This document shows, piece after piece, positions 54,443 to 64,000 of a DNA stretch of 64,000 bases. The translations under genes were made by a program, and so were the position numbers. The notes below the pieces were generated by a model. It was not told the DNA's origin. It did not search any database and saw only the letters and a list, made by a program, of their open reading frames with translations. This DNA comes from Gymnodinialimonas phycosphaerae (GTDB lineage: Bacteria; Pseudomonadota; Alphaproteobacteria; Rhodobacterales; Rhodobacteraceae): NCBI RefSeq assembly GCF_019195455.1, contig NZ_JAIMBW010000001.1, positions 1,488,001 through 1,552,000 of the forward strand. Reading direction: 5' to 3'. Position 1 is the stretch's first letter. Every line of letters begins with the position of its first letter.

Positions 54443-55380
54443 GAAGCGTCCTCCACCAACCAACGGCACAATTGGCCGAAGGACATGCCCACCGCTTGCG
54501 CCTGTTCGGGCGTCAGCGAGGTGGGCGTCATGCCGGGCTGGGTGTTAGTTTCCAGAATGATCAAACCCTCAAGGCCGCGGCTTTCGTCCCAGCGAAAATC
54601 GGTGCGGCTCACCCCCCGGCACCCCAGCGCCGTGTGCGCACGCAGGGCCATGTCCATGCAGGCATCCCAAATCTCTTGCGGGAGTTCGGCGGGCACCACG
54701 TGACGCGATCCGCCGGGCTTGTACTTCGCATCATAGTCGTACCAGCCATCCGTCAGAATATCCGTCACCGTCAGCGCGCCGGGATCACCGGGCTTGTCGC
54801 CCAGAACAGAGGTCGTCAGCTCGCGCCCTGGCGCGAAGGTTTCCACCATCACCTCATCGGGCATCTCAGGGCCAAGCTGTGGCGGTCCGTTGGCGGCTTC
54901 GTTGACCAGGTAGACGCCGACGGAAGAGCCCTCATTATTGGGTTTCACCACGTAGGGTGTCGCCATGACGTGGGCCGAGCAGACGTCTTGCTTACGGGCG
55001 ATGATGCTGTCCACGACGGGCAGGCCATGGGCGCGGAAGGTGTCTTTGGCCCGCGCCTTGTCCATCGCAAGGCTGGAGGCCAAAACACCAGAGTGTGTGT
55101 ACGGAAGGCGCATCCATTCCAGAAGGCCCTGAACGCAGCCGTCCTCGCCCCAGCGGCCATGGAGGGCATTGAAGACGACGTCGGGATTAATCGCGGCCAG
55201 ACGCGCGCAAAGCTCCGCCCCGGCGTGTGTTTCGCCCGGATCCACTTCTATTACGTCAAATCCCTCACCGCGTAACGCCTCGGCGCACCCTTTGCCGGTG
55301 CTCAGCGACACCTCGCGTTCCGCAGAGGGGCCACCCATCAAGACGACGACACGAGATGGAAGGCTGCTCAACCCTGCCAC
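54430..55380 (-). CDS. ddl: D-alanine--D-alanine ligase
   Basis: Encodes 316 residues from a GTG at 55380 with GAGG nine bases before it. ATP-grasp enzyme that makes D-Ala-D-Ala for the peptidoglycan stem. Motifs: VLMGGPSAEREVSLSTG, NALHGRWGEDGCVQGLLE, PYTHSGVLASSLAMDK, VVKPNNEGSSVGV and the metal-binding ILETNTQPGMTPTSL. It is part of the dcw cluster between murB and ftsQ. Confidence 0.96.
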   Translation of the reverse strand: MAGLSSLPSRVVVLMGGPSAEREVSLSTGKGCAEALRGEGFDVIEVDPGETHAGAELCARLAAINPDVVFNALHGRWGEDGCVQGLLEWMRLPYTHSGVLASSLAMDKARAKDTFRAHGLPVVDSIIARKQDVCSAHVMATPYVVKPNNEGSSVGVYLVNEAANGPPQLGPEMPDEVMVETFAPGRELTTSVLGDKPGDPGALTVTDILTDGWYDYDAKYKPGGSRHVVPAELPQEIWDACMDMALRAHTALGCRGVSRTDFRWDESRGLEGLIILETNTQPGMTPTSLTPEQAQAVGMSFGQLCRWLVEDASCNR

Positions 55381-55455
55381 CGACTACGTCCTCACATTGT
55401 CCGACTGATACGTTGCCTGCCGGATCGATTGTCCCGCACGTTGGCGGGCCTTGCT

Positions 55456-56391
55456 TTATTTGTTAGTCCCATCGGGCACACCGACCCGCATGATTTCCCA
55501 CACTAAATCTATGCCCTGGGTTTGGAAAACCCTTTTTCTCACTTCCTCTCCCAATCCCTCCAGATCTGCGGCAGTTGCGCCACCCTTGTTGACGAGGAAG
55601 TTGGAATGCATCGTCGACATTTCCGCCCCGCCCCGCGTAGCGCCGCGCATCCCGGCCTCATCGATCACCTTCCAGGCTTTCAACTCGTGGGTGTCGGAGG
55701 CCTCACCGGTAGAGGAAAACCCTGCCGGGTTGCGGAAGGTCGATCCGGCCGTCAGGGCCCTTGTGGGTTGGGTTGCATCACGTTTGGCCAACTGCTCTTC
55801 CATCCGCGTGTGCAAGATAGCGCTGTCGCCGCGCGGCCCCGTCAGCGTGACCGAGGTGATGACGGCGCCGTCCGAGATATCGGTCTGGCGGTAGGCGAAG
55901 GTGATGTCGTCTTTGGTCAGCGTGACAGGCGTGCCGTCGCGCAACACGGCTGTGGCGGACACAAAATGATCGGCGACATATGACCCATAGCAGCCCGCAT
56001 TCATCTTCAACGCCCCCCCGAGTGAGCCGGGGATCGTGCGCAGGAACGTCAGATCGACACCTGCATCCGCTGCTTCGCGTGCGACGCGGGCGTCCAGTGC
56101 GGCTGCGCCTGCGGTCACAAGGGGGCCGTCGACCGCGATATCCATGAACGGACGGCCCAGTTTGATCACGACGCCCGGCATTCCGCCGTCGCGCACGATC
56201 AGGTTCGATCCCACGCCCATGGGAAAGACAGGCACGGCGGGATCAAGTGCCTTCAGAAACGTGCAGAGGTCAGCGGAATCGGCGGGCTGGAACAGCCACT
56301 CCGCCGGGCCGCCGACGCGCAGCCACGTGAGGCCAGAGAGGTCTCGGTTCGGGGTCAGCCGCCCGCGCGGGGTGGGAAGCGAGGCGGTCAT
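55456..56391 (-). CDS. murB: UDP-N-acetylenolpyruvoylglucosamine reductase
   Basis: Encodes 311 residues, FAD enzyme that reduces UDP-GlcNAc-enolpyruvate to UDP-MurNAc. Motifs: [63 protein letters not shown] and MHSNFLVN with the catalytic region. The ATG overlaps the preceding small gene by four bases. Confidence 0.97.
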   Translation of the reverse strand: MTASLPTPRGRLTPNRDLSGLTWLRVGGPAEWLFQPADSADLCTFLKALDPAVPVFPMGVGSNLIVRDGGMPGVVIKLGRPFMDIAVDGPLVTAGAAALDARVAREAADAGVDLTFLRTIPGSLGGALKMNAGCYGSYVADHFVSATAVLRDGTPVTLTKDDITFAYRQTDISDGAVITSVTLTGPRGDSAILHTRMEEQLAKRDATQPTRALTAGSTFRNPAGFSSTGEASDTHELKAWKVIDEAGMRGATRGGAEMSTMHSNFLVNKGGATAADLEGLGEEVRKRVFQTQGIDLVWEIMRVGVPDGTNK

Positions 56392-56666
56392 GCAAGCGGC
56401 TCTTTGGCGATCGTGCGGCGCACGACCAGCCCGATTACGCCCGCAACGACACAGCAGCCCGCAAACGGCGCGAAGACACCGTAAAGAACGATTATGCGCC
56501 CGATTTCATCGTTCGGGGCAAAGGCCAGAAACCAGATGACAAGCGCCCCGCCGATAATTGCGCAGCCGCCCCACAATGCCCAAAGCGCCCATCGCGGGGC
56601 CAGGCGCGCCGTGACATAACCCGCCAGGATGCCGCCGATGACCGCAAAGCCCAGAAGCAGCGTCAT
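56388..56666 (-). CDS. Small membrane protein in the dcw cluster
   Basis: Encodes 92 residues with three hydrophobic segments ([66 protein letters not shown]) and a basic tail. No family is recognised. It is coupled at both ends by four-base overlaps: with the DUF2484 gene upstream and murB downstream. A role in the envelope or divisome is inferred from position only. Confidence 0.75.
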   Translation of the reverse strand: MTLLLGFAVIGGILAGYVTARLAPRWALWALWGGCAIIGGALVIWFLAFAPNDEIGRIIVLYGVFAPFAGCCVVAGVIGLVVRRTIAKEPLA

Positions 56667-56932
56667 TGGCGCGTGTCTTCATCTTGGGGACCACCCACGG
56701 CGCGGCGCAGGTACTGGCTGGCCCGCAAAAGCGGCCACCGCAGAACCGACGCCCCTCCTGCCAGGAAAACGAGCCCACAGAAGGGACCCATCTGGTATGT
56801 CACCCCCCCCAGCAAGGGAATGCCGGTGGCGATCAAGGCCCAAGCTGCGGGCCAATGGAAACGCTGCGGGGCCAAGGCCGCAAGGCATGCCGTCAAGGCC
56901 CAGACGCAGGCAAGGATCAGGGACACTGGCAT
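56663..56932 (-). CDS. DUF2484 family membrane protein (copy 2)
   Basis: Encodes 89 residues. Starts SLILACVWALTACLAALAPQRFHWPAAWALIATGIPLLGGVTYQMGP and ends with a cytoplasmic basic/acidic tail. It is clearly related to the neighbouring protein (SLALTLACIWAVASAFVAMMPMRFQWP), so the two are tandem duplicates. I assign DUF2484, a family of small Rhodobacteraceae membrane proteins, from memory. Function unknown. Confidence 0.8.
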   Translation of the reverse strand: MPVSLILACVWALTACLAALAPQRFHWPAAWALIATGIPLLGGVTYQMGPFCGLVFLAGGASVLRWPLLRASQYLRRAVGGPQDEDTRQ

Positions 56933-57174
56933 CAGGTCGCCCTCCCAAGAATACGCCGCGCGAAATAGCGCAACGGGTTGCGGAACATCGAAAGAATGGC
57001 TGCCAGGACGACAAGCGTCCAGATCCAGCCGTGGGTGTAGCCGACGAAACCCACCATGGGGATCGACGCCACCAAAAGCGGGAAGCCCAACGGCCATTGG
57101 AAGCGCATCGGCATCATCGCGACGAAGGCCGAGGCGACGGCCCAGATGCAGGCAAGGGTCAGGGCAAGACTCAT
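56932..57174 (-). CDS. DUF2484 family membrane protein (copy 1)
   Basis: Encodes 80 residues with three membrane segments and a basic C-terminus (LRYFARRILGRAT). It shares the pattern ACxWAxxxxxxAxxPxRFxWPxxxxLxxxxxPxxGxxxYxxG with the gene immediately downstream, whose ATG shares one base with this stop. It overlaps the preceding membrane protein gene by four bases. Confidence 0.8.
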   Translation of the reverse strand: MSLALTLACIWAVASAFVAMMPMRFQWPLGFPLLVASIPMVGFVGYTHGWIWTLVVLAAILSMFRNPLRYFARRILGRAT

Positions 57175-57509
57175 GGCTGTGCCTTTCCTTGCAGCTTGCC
57201 TCGGCCCGCAAAAAACCCGACCGCCAAGGCCAGCGCGGCCCACAAGCTTGCAGGCCCCAGCACGAAGACGGCCCAAAGGAAGCCGCCTAATCCGCCGACC
57301 TGGGCGTGCCCAATGGTCTGGCCGCCAAAGATCTCGGGCTGGATCGGAATGTTGCGAGATGCTTCTGCGTCGAGGTAGGTGGCAGCCGCCCAAACCAACA
57401 AAGCCGACAAGATGACGACCCCGGGCCACGGACCGTAGCGCAGCACCAGAAAGAGGGAAGCCAGCCCCGGAAGCACGATCACGCAGATTGCTGTGACCAA
57501 CCAGCTCAT
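57171..57509 (-). CDS. Small membrane protein in the dcw cluster
   Basis: Encodes 112 residues with an N-terminal pair of membrane helices (LVTAICVIVLPGLASLFLVL, GVVILSALLVWAAATYL), a hydrophilic loop and a third helix (GGFLWAVFVLGPASLWAALALAVGFF). No family is recognised. It follows murC by 46 bases and starts a four-gene chain of overlapping small membrane genes that ends at murB. Confidence 0.72.
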   Translation of the reverse strand: MSWLVTAICVIVLPGLASLFLVLRYGPWPGVVILSALLVWAAATYLDAEASRNIPIQPEIFGGQTIGHAQVGGLGGFLWAVFVLGPASLWAALALAVGFFAGRGKLQGKAQP

Positions 57510-57555
57510 TGGTCATATGCTTCATAGGGGGCGTGAGCCTTATGGAGGGCGCGGT

Positions 57556-58980
57556 TCATCCCGTGGCCTTTTGCTTATCAAGATCTGCCAAACGTTTCGG
57601 CAAGCCATTGGCCCAGGCGCTGATCGTACCGGCTCCAAGACACACCACCATGTCACCGGGTCGCGCCTGTTCACGGACCAAACGCTCCAGATCATCCTCG
57701 TTGAGGATGGCTCGCGCGTGGCGATGGCCGTGGCGGATCATGCCGGCGACCAGATCATCGCGGGATGCGCCCTCGATAGGGTCCTCGCCGGCGGCATAGA
57801 CCTCGGCGATGGCGACGACATCGGCATTGTTGAAACAGGCACAGAAATCTTCGAACAGGGAATGCAGGCGCGAGTAGCGGTGCGGCTGATGCACGGCGAT
57901 GACGCGGCCTTCACTGGCCTGGCGTGCGGCTTTCAGGACGGCCGCAATCTCCACCGGATGATGCCCGTAATCGTCGATGATAGTAATCCCGCCGACCTCG
58001 CCCACACGCGTGAACCGACGGTTGACGCCCTTGAACCCGGCCAAGGCGTCGCGGATCTCATCGGCCTTCATCCCCAAGTGCCGCGCCACGGCGACGGCAG
58101 CCAATGCATTGGAGACGTTGTGATCACCGGGCATCGGCAAAGTGCAGCCCTCGATCACGATATCCTCGGCCTGAAGCGCGATGTCGAAACACGCCACGCC
58201 GCCCTTGTAGGTCAGGTTTACCGCGCGCACGTCGGCCTGGGCGTTGAACCCGAAGGTCACCACGCGGCGATCGGTGATCTTGCCCACCAGCGCCTGCACT
58301 TCCGGATGATCGGTGCAACACACGGCGAGGCCGTAGAACGGAATGTTGGACACGAAATCGAGGAAGCCCTGGCGCAGGTTCTCGATGCTGCCCCAATGCT
58401 CCATATGCTCGGGGTCGATGTTGGTGACGATGGCGATCGTGGCGGGAAGGCGGTTAAAGGTTCCGTCGCTCTCGTCGGCCTCCACCACCATCCAGTCCCC
58501 CTGCCCCACCCGCGCGTTCGAGCCGTAGGCGTGGATGATGCCGCCGTTGATCACCGTCGGATCCACGCCACCGTGATCCAGAAGCGTGGCGACCATCGTG
58601 GTTGTCGTGGTCTTGCCGTGAGTGCCACCCACGGCGATGTTCGACCGAAGCCGCATCAACTCGGCCAGCATTTCCGCCCGACGCACGACAGGAAGGCCTT
58701 GCAGGCGCGCGGCGTCCAACTCCGGATTGCCGGGCTTGATGGCGGAGGAAATCACGATGACCTCTGCGCCCTCAAGATTTTCCGCCTTCTGGCCAATGAA
58801 TATCCGCGCGCCCAATTCCTTCAGACGCTCGGTAATGGGCGAGGATTTCAGATCACTGCCCTGCACATCATACCCGTGGTTGAGCAGCACCTCTGCGATG
58901 CCCGACATACCGATGCCGCCAATGCCCACGAAATGGATGGAGCCAAGTTGGGTCGGCAGTTTGGTGACAGCGGCATTCAT
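57556..58980 (-). CDS. murC: UDP-N-acetylmuramate--L-alanine ligase
   Basis: Encodes 474 residues. Motifs: [22 protein letters not shown], the ATP loop GTHGKTTT (119-126), the Mur ligase [11 protein letters not shown] and PEHMEHWG region, and [10 protein letters not shown]. Adds the first residue of the stem peptide. It starts three bases after murG ends. Confidence 0.97.
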   Translation of the reverse strand: MNAAVTKLPTQLGSIHFVGIGGIGMSGIAEVLLNHGYDVQGSDLKSSPITERLKELGARIFIGQKAENLEGAEVIVISSAIKPGNPELDAARLQGLPVVRRAEMLAELMRLRSNIAVGGTHGKTTTTTMVATLLDHGGVDPTVINGGIIHAYGSNARVGQGDWMVVEADESDGTFNRLPATIAIVTNIDPEHMEHWGSIENLRQGFLDFVSNIPFYGLAVCCTDHPEVQALVGKITDRRVVTFGFNAQADVRAVNLTYKGGVACFDIALQAEDIVIEGCTLPMPGDHNVSNALAAVAVARHLGMKADEIRDALAGFKGVNRRFTRVGEVGGITIIDDYGHHPVEIAAVLKAARQASEGRVIAVHQPHRYSRLHSLFEDFCACFNNADVVAIAEVYAAGEDPIEGASRDDLVAGMIRHGHRHARAILNEDDLERLVREQARPGDMVVCLGAGTISAWANGLPKRLADLDKQKATG

Positions 58981-58983
58981 GGT

Positions 58984-60087
58984 CTACCCTTTCGGCGCGG
59001 GATTATTGGCAAGGTCCTCGACCAGTTCGACAAGACGCTCGGTCGCGTCCGGCACCGCGACCGACAGGGCTGCGATGGACATCTTCGTCGCGGTCTCGGG
59101 CTCGGTCAGGATGCGGGTGACGGCGTCGGCCAGCGCCTCGGGCGTCAGCTGGGTCTCGGGCATCAGGATGGCCGCGCCCGCCTCAACCGGGCCGCGCGCG
59201 TTCGCCGTCTGCTCATCGCGCACGGCCATGGCGTAGGGCACATAGATCGCGGGGCGGCCGACGACGTTGATATCGGCGACAGAGGACGCGCCAGAGCGGC
59301 AGATGACCAACTGCGCCTCGCTCAACCGGCGCGGCATGTCGTGCAGGAATGTCGCGACCTCCACCCGCATGCCAAGGGCGTCATAGGCTGCGCGCACGCG
59401 TTCCACATCCTCTTCGCGGGCTTGCTGCGCGATGCGCAGTTGGTCGCGGAGGGCCTCGGGCAACAGTGCCACGGCAGCGGGTACGACATCGGACAGAATG
59501 CGGGCGCCCTGGCTACCGCCGAAGACCAGCAAGCTCATCGGCCAATCGCCGGGTGGCGTGTAGGGGGCACCTGCCCGCTCGACAATGGCCGCGCGCACGG
59601 GGTTGCCAGTGTGAACGGCATCGGCCCCCAAGGGGACATCGGTGGGCCAGGTCCCACAGGCCACATGGGCCACGTGCTTGGCAAAGACCCGGTTCACCCG
59701 GCCCAGAACGCCGTTTTGTTCATGCAGCATCCGGGGGCGCCCCGTCAGGCGCGCCGCCGCCATGGCCGGGATCGTCGGATAGCCGCCGAAGCCCACGACA
59801 ACGTCGGGCCTTTCGCGCATCATCGCGAAGGTCGCCGCCATCACGCCGGTGAAAATCCGCAGCGGCACCGCCAGTTTCGCCAGAACGCCGCCACGGGTGA
59901 AGGTTGCGCTGGAGACCTCTCGGATCTCCACCGCGTGAGAGAACCCGCCGACATATCGCGCGCCGCGCGCGTCCGTCGACAACGTCACGCGCCAGCCCTT
60001 GCGCAACATCGCCTCGGACAGGGCCTGGGCCGGGAACATGTGCCCCCCCGTGCCGCCTGCTGCGATGATGAGATGTAGCTGCGTCAT
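58984..60087 (-). CDS. murG: UDP-GlcNAc--MurNAc-pentapeptide-lipid GlcNAc transferase
   Basis: Encodes 367 residues; makes lipid II from lipid I at the inner face of the membrane. Motifs: [10 protein letters not shown] near residue 11, [41 protein letters not shown] and [12 protein letters not shown]. The ATG at 60087 is the family start; longer in-frame starts are not conserved. It follows ftsW by four bases. Confidence 0.97.
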   Translation of the reverse strand: MTQLHLIIAAGGTGGHMFPAQALSEAMLRKGWRVTLSTDARGARYVGGFSHAVEIREVSSATFTRGGVLAKLAVPLRIFTGVMAATFAMMRERPDVVVGFGGYPTIPAMAAARLTGRPRMLHEQNGVLGRVNRVFAKHVAHVACGTWPTDVPLGADAVHTGNPVRAAIVERAGAPYTPPGDWPMSLLVFGGSQGARILSDVVPAAVALLPEALRDQLRIAQQAREEDVERVRAAYDALGMRVEVATFLHDMPRRLSEAQLVICRSGASSVADINVVGRPAIYVPYAMAVRDEQTANARGPVEAGAAILMPETQLTPEALADAVTRILTEPETATKMSIAALSVAVPDATERLVELVEDLANNPAPKG

Positions 60088-60091
60088 GGGA

Positions 60092-61258
60092 CTACCGGTT
60101 ACGGGACAAGAGGTGATCGGCGATATCGCCCTGCGGGCGGGTGCGGGTGAACACCAGAAGCATGCCGACTGCAATCCCCGTCGCGATCAGACTGGACCCG
60201 CCGTAGCTGACGAAGGGCAACGTCATGCCCTTGGCGGGCAAAAGCCGTCCTGCAACGCCCATATTGATGAAGGCTTGCAGGGCCAGCAGCGACACAAGCC
60301 CCGTACCCGCGAGGCGGGCGAAGGGATCACGTTCTTTCATCAGGCGCGAGAAGCTGCGCAGCGCGATGGTCAGGTAGAGGGCGATGATCACGAAGACGAG
60401 GACAAGGCCGTATTCCTCGGCCGCGACGGCGATGATGAAATCGGTATGGGCATCGGGCAACGTCCATTTGACCGAGCCTTCGCCAAGACCCGTGCCGAAC
60501 AGCCCGCCCTCGCGGATTGCATCAGTGGCATAGCCAAGCTGCGTGTTCTCGCCGACTTCATCGGACAGGAACCCATCGATGCGGCGGCGGAAGTGTTCGG
60601 ACGAAGAATAGGCGAAGACGCCGACAAGGCCCACGGCCGCGATGACCAGGGCAAGGATCAGCATCGGCGCACCGGCCACGAAGTAGATCACCGACCACGC
60701 GAAGATCACCAGGGCCGCCTGCCCGAAGTCCGGTTGCAGCGCGAGGAAACCCACGATCATCACGGTCACGAACAGCGATACCGTCTTGCCCGGCGGGCCC
60801 GCGACCTCTTGGGAGGCGGCCATCATCCAGGCGGTGAAGACGATGAAGACGGGCTTCAGAAACTCGGAAGGTTGCAGCGAGGCGAACCCAAGCGAATACC
60901 ACCGCGTGGCTCCCATGCCGTAGTCGGTGCCGAAAATGGGCAGAAGGGCCACCGCAGCTATGGCGGCAAAGAACCCGACCACACCCCAGCGCCGCACGGC
61001 CAGCGGGGTCATCATCGACACCAGCACCATCACGCTCAAGGCCAAGCCGCCGAAGAAGGCCTGCCGGATGACGTAGTAGAAAGGCTCATGATCATTGCGT
61101 ACCGCCAGGGGCGGAGAGGCCGCAAACCCCAGAAGGATGCCGATCGCGAACAGCGCGAAAACGCAGCCCAAGGTCACGCGATCGATCGTGCTCCACCATC
61201 GCGGAATAACCGCGTCGCCCGTGTGCACAACGACTGTGCCATGCGCCATTTCCGTCAT
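60092..61258 (-). CDS. ftsW: Peptidoglycan glycosyltransferase FtsW
   Basis: Encodes 388 residues of the SEDS family with about ten membrane helices. Signatures: [51 protein letters not shown] and the C-terminal [19 protein letters not shown]. It is the division-specific septal glycan polymerase working with PBP3. The ATG at 61258 is used. Confidence 0.97.
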   Translation of the reverse strand: MTEMAHGTVVVHTGDAVIPRWWSTIDRVTLGCVFALFAIGILLGFAASPPLAVRNDHEPFYYVIRQAFFGGLALSVMVLVSMMTPLAVRRWGVVGFFAAIAAVALLPIFGTDYGMGATRWYSLGFASLQPSEFLKPVFIVFTAWMMAASQEVAGPPGKTVSLFVTVMIVGFLALQPDFGQAALVIFAWSVIYFVAGAPMLILALVIAAVGLVGVFAYSSSEHFRRRIDGFLSDEVGENTQLGYATDAIREGGLFGTGLGEGSVKWTLPDAHTDFIIAVAAEEYGLVLVFVIIALYLTIALRSFSRLMKERDPFARLAGTGLVSLLALQAFINMGVAGRLLPAKGMTLPFVSYGGSSLIATGIAVGMLLVFTRTRPQGDIADHLLSRNR

Positions 61259-61450
61259 GGAATTTCTGCCTTGCCTCGTGCAACGCCCAAGTGCTTGGTG
61301 AGCGCTGCGATACTGCCCTGCCCGAGTTATCCCGGGTCTATCCGTCCAGAGTAACGCGAATTGGGCGTCAGGGCTACAGAATTTCGCGAAAATCGTCCCC
61401 GGACGGATTCCCGAACGCGCGTTGGCTCCGCCGTCCCGCGTCGGGCCGGA

Positions 61451-62202
61451 TTACACGCCGGGTCTGCGGTGCGCGTAGAAGTCGTAGCGATCGTGGTCGA
61501 ACAGCGGATGCGGGGCCGCATGGGTCACGCGCTGAAAATACAGCATGGAACCGATTGGAAACCGTTCGTGCGGGCCGATATCGAGCGCAATGACCTCGCC
61601 CCCCGGCAAGCGCACCTCGTGGCAGGGGAAGACCTGGCCCTCGGGCATCGCGAAGGACGCACAAACGCCCTTATCGCTGATCAATTCGACCTCGATGTAA
61701 TCACGCGCGACCTCCTCGGGACGGGGGATCGCATAAGCCGGGTGCAGGGGCGCAGGCTCGGGGATGGTGCAGGCGTCATTGTCGCACGGGCCCCATTCCT
61801 CTCGGATCCAGATCTCATAGGCGACCTCTCCGGTATACTCGAACGCGGGCGTGTAGGGATGCGAGGCCGTCTGCTGTGACCAGTCATACGTCAGGCGATC
61901 CACCTCGATGCTCAGTGGCCCTGCGCGATGGAACCCGTCGATCTGGACATCGCGCACCGACCCATGGGCAGCCGCACCCGGGGACAAGGGGCGGGAGGGG
62001 ACAGGGGATGGATCATGCAGGCACCCGTTTCCGGCAACACCTGCAAGATCATCGCTTCGCGTGCGACCACCGGCAGAGCGCCAGTATTGCCAGGCATCGC
62101 CCAAAGGACTGACGATTGCGCTGTGGCGGGCGAGGGCGTCGTGGCCGCAAGGCCGCTGAAGGCCATTGCCGCGAGGGCGAAAGTCGGCACAAACGATTTC
62201 AT
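61451..62202 (-). pseudogene. Secreted-protein gene split by a frameshift (or sequence error)
   Basis: The first part runs from the ATG at 62202, which overlaps the preceding stop by four bases, through a Sec signal peptide (to about ATAQ) and a mature stretch VLWAMPGNTGALPVV, ending at a stop at 61912 (96 residues). A second frame, offset as if one base had been lost, continues with RDVQIDGFHRAGPLSIEVDR and runs to 61451 with protein-like composition, two cysteine pairs and no start or signal of its own. The switch must lie around 61975-62010, a stretch with several runs of four G/C bases. Intact, it would be a periplasmic protein of about 250 residues. No family is recognised. Confidence 0.7.
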
Positions 62203-62528
62203 CGCCCCACCTCCAGCGGAAAGAGGCGGCAGCAATCGCGACCCAGGGCGACTAGGCCCAAGTTGGCGGGACCTGCGATGACCATGCCGGTTTGAAAGGG
62301 GGCGGCCGGATCGTCAGTCGCGCCAGCGGCTTGCACCGCAACCGTTGCAAGAATACCGGGCAACCAGGGGCCCACGCTCCGCGCGGGCAGGTTTTGCACA
62401 TGCTCAGGCACGATCACCCCGGTGAGGGCATAGCCCGGACAGTCCGCCGCAAAGCATGCCTGCGCGGCGGTGGGGGCAAGAAGCGGCAGCGCGAGGGCCA
62501 GCGTGAGAATGGAAAATGTCTTGGTCAT
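62199..62528 (-). CDS. Small secreted protein of unknown function
   Basis: Encodes 109 residues. The ATG at 62528 has AGGAGG six bases upstream. A Sec signal peptide ends near AAQA; the mature chain carries cysteines (CFAADCPG and RDCCRLFPL), probably disulfide-bonded in the periplasm. It overlaps the next gene by four bases. It lies between murD and ftsW, which are usually adjacent, so the pair is an insertion into the dcw cluster. Confidence 0.78.
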   Translation of the reverse strand: MTKTFSILTLALALPLLAPTAAQACFAADCPGYALTGVIVPEHVQNLPARSVGPWLPGILATVAVQAAGATDDPAAPFQTGMVIAGPANLGLVALGRDCCRLFPLEVGR

Positions 62529-62673
62529 CAAAGCCTCCTTTCGAGAGGGAAATAAGGACCCGGGCTGAAATGAGTTTGAACGGGGCGCCCGGAATGACCT
62601 CAGGACACCACGAATAGGGGCGAGGTCCCATGGGGGAGACTCCCCATATGACAGGGCAGCGCCTGCCGCGTCT

Positions 62674-64000
62674 TCAGGCTTTGAGCGCTTCGACCTGTGC
62701 GATGAAGTCCGCGCCGCGTCCCTCGAAACTGTCGTATTGGTCGAAACTGGCCGCCGCAGGGGCCAGCAGCACCGTATCGCCGGGCTGCGCGTCGGCGCTT
62801 GCGCGGGCCACGGCGGTCGCCATATCGCCGCAGACCTCCACTGGGATATCGCCCAGATGGAGCGCGAAGGCTTCGGCTTCGCGGCCTATCACGTAGGCCT
62901 TGGCGACGTTGCCCGCCGCTTCCCACAGCGCCTCCAGGCCGCCGTCCTTTTCCAGCCCGCCGCAGATCCAGCGGATGTGTTTGAACGCACCAAGGGCCTT
63001 CACCGCCGCATCCACATTGGTGGCCTTGCTGTCGTTGACGTAGAAGACGCCGTTGATTTCGGCCACCCGCTGAGAGCGGTGGGGGAGCCCTTCGAAGGTG
63101 CCGAACGCGGCCTCGATCACGCGCGGCGCAAGGCCCAACGCGCGGCAGACACCATAGGCGCAGGCGGCGTTCTGATGGTTATGGGCCCCCGGCAAACCGG
63201 GCACGGCACGCAGGTCGATGGAGGCCGCTTGCCGGCCCTTGCGAAACTCGCTCAGCCAGCCCTTGCGGGTGCTGATGTCCCACCCCGGGCCGCTCAACTT
63301 GCCCGAGGAGACGCGGATCAGGCGGCCATCCTCCAGCCCTTCGACCATCTGCCCGGCCAGGTACTGGCCCTCCACCTCATCGACGCCGATCACCGCCCGC
63401 TCCGGTCCGCCTTCCGCAAACAGGCGCCGTTTAGCCGCGAAATATCCACCCATCCCGCCGTGGCGATCCAGATGGTCGGGGGAAAGGTTGGTGAAAACAG
63501 CAATATCAGGGGTCAGCGCACGGGCGAGTTCCGTCTGGTAGGACGACAGTTCCAGCACCACGACCTCGCCGTCGATGGGCGGCTCGATGTCCAGGACCCC
63601 GCGCCCGATGTTGCCCGCCAGCTGCACCGGTGTGCCCGCTTCTTGCAAGATATGGGCGATCAAGGCCGAGGTCGTCGATTTCCCGTTCGATCCAGTCACC
63701 GCCACGACACGCGGCGGCGTGTCGTGAAACGCCCAATCCCCCTGCCCCAAGGACCTGAAGAACAGGCCCACGTCGTTGTCCACGGGCACGCCTGCTGCAT
63801 AAGCCGCCGCAATCGCGCGGTGTGGCGCAGGATAAAGGTGCGGAATGCCCGGCGAGGTGACCAAGCAGGCCACGCCCTCCAGCCCGTCGCGCACGGGATC
63901 GTGGATCACGAACCCTTCGGCCGAGGCGCGCGCACGCCCGGCCTCACCGTCGTCCCAGCATAGCGCATCGGCACCGCCCGCGCGCAGCGCCCGTGCCGCG
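62674..64000 (-). CDS. murD: UDP-N-acetylmuramoylalanine--D-glutamate ligase (N-terminus beyond right edge)
   Basis: About 442 residues are present; only the first twenty or so should lie beyond the right edge. Motifs: CLVTSPGIP, the ATP loop [59 protein letters not shown] and [19 protein letters not shown]. It adds D-glutamate to UDP-MurNAc-L-Ala. It is the first visible gene of the dcw cluster on the minus strand. Confidence 0.97.
   Translation of the reverse strand, partial: AARALRAGGADALCWDDGEAGRARASAEGFVIHDPVRDGLEGVACLVTSPGIPHLYPAPHRAIAAAYAAGVPVDNDVGLFFRSLGQGDWAFHDTPPRVVAVTGSNGKSTTSALIAHILQEAGTPVQLAGNIGRGVLDIEPPIDGEVVVLELSSYQTELARALTPDIAVFTNLSPDHLDRHGGMGGYFAAKRRLFAEGGPERAVIGVDEVEGQYLAGQMVEGLEDGRLIRVSSGKLSGPGWDISTRKGWLSEFRKGRQAASIDLRAVPGLPGAHNHQNAACAYGVCRALGLAPRVIEAAFGTFEGLPHRSQRVAEINGVFYVNDSKATNVDAAVKALGAFKHIRWICGGLEKDGGLEALWEAAGNVAKAYVIGREAEAFALHLGDIPVEVCGDMATAVARASADAQPGDTVLLAPAAASFDQYDSFEGRGADFIAQVEALKA

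Noticed and set aside
57493..60078. An 861-codon open frame on the plus strand opposite murC and murG
   Set aside because: It is antisense to two strongly conserved genes, His/Arg/Gly-rich as expected from the complementary strand of GC-rich code, and has no recognisable domain. The same applies to other long antisense frames, such as 1199-2818 and 39094-40539.
1..64000. tRNA or rRNA genes, CRISPR arrays, insertion sequences, prophage or integrase genes
   Set aside because: None was recognised; gene content and composition look like uniform core chromosome.

Overview
The window is GC-rich alphaproteobacterial chromosome, most likely from the Rhodobacterales (Roseobacter-type Rhodobacteraceae). 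The grounds are a NDUFA12-type complex I accessory subunit, aerobic cobaltochelatase genes (cobS, cobT), a RutR-type regulator with its operator, a TTAA-N7-TTAA CtrA-type box, two DUF2484 small membrane proteins inside a cell-division/cell-wall cluster, and a long FtsZ with an Ala/Pro/Glu-rich linker. I see no rRNA, tRNA, CRISPR array, insertion sequence or prophage; this is mostly core chromosome with small lineage-specific genes inserted.

Layout. 1-8.4 kb: reductive pyrimidine catabolism in two minus-strand gene sets: preT, a secreted protein, preA and a VOC protein; and a beta-alanine aminotransferase, a cupin, beta-ureidopropionase, a lipoprotein and dihydropyrimidinase (cut by the left edge). 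rutR lies between them. Together they take uracil through dihydrouracil, N-carbamoyl-beta-alanine and beta-alanine to malonate semialdehyde. A perfect RutR operator precedes the aminotransferase and rutR, and a weaker one precedes preT. 8.6-13 kb: accBC, aat, then NDUFA12-mlaD-DUF2155 on the other strand. 13.3-18.2 kb: metY and a very long GspL/PilP-like envelope protein. 18.2-25.7 kb: 42-bp tandem repeats, mgtE, guaD, glmM, folP, a GNAT acetyltransferase, an extended folB and a SleB-type hydrolase. 25.9-32.2 kb: a divergent pyruvate phosphate dikinase, glyS, a small membrane-anchored protein and glyQ. 32.5-43.4 kb, plus strand: a secreted pseudo-protease, cobS, a run of small membrane, lipo- and secreted proteins around a serine/threonine dehydratase, cobT, aminopeptidase P and a DUF427 protein. 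The gap at 36.3-36.4 kb holds four consecutive perfect 20-bp palindromes, the most striking unexplained structure here. 43.4-64 kb, minus strand: a secreted protein, a ClC transporter, recN, bamD, lpxC and the dcw cluster read murD-(two small secreted genes)-ftsW-murG-murC-(four small membrane genes)-murB-ddl-ftsQ-ftsA-ftsZ-lpxC. murD is cut by the right edge.

Many genes are coupled by 4-base start/stop overlaps (ATGA or GTGA), so most of the window is organised in tight operons. Start codons were chosen from conserved N-termini, Shine-Dalgarno sequences and overlaps. All functional calls come from reading motifs and family resemblance by eye; no database search was run.
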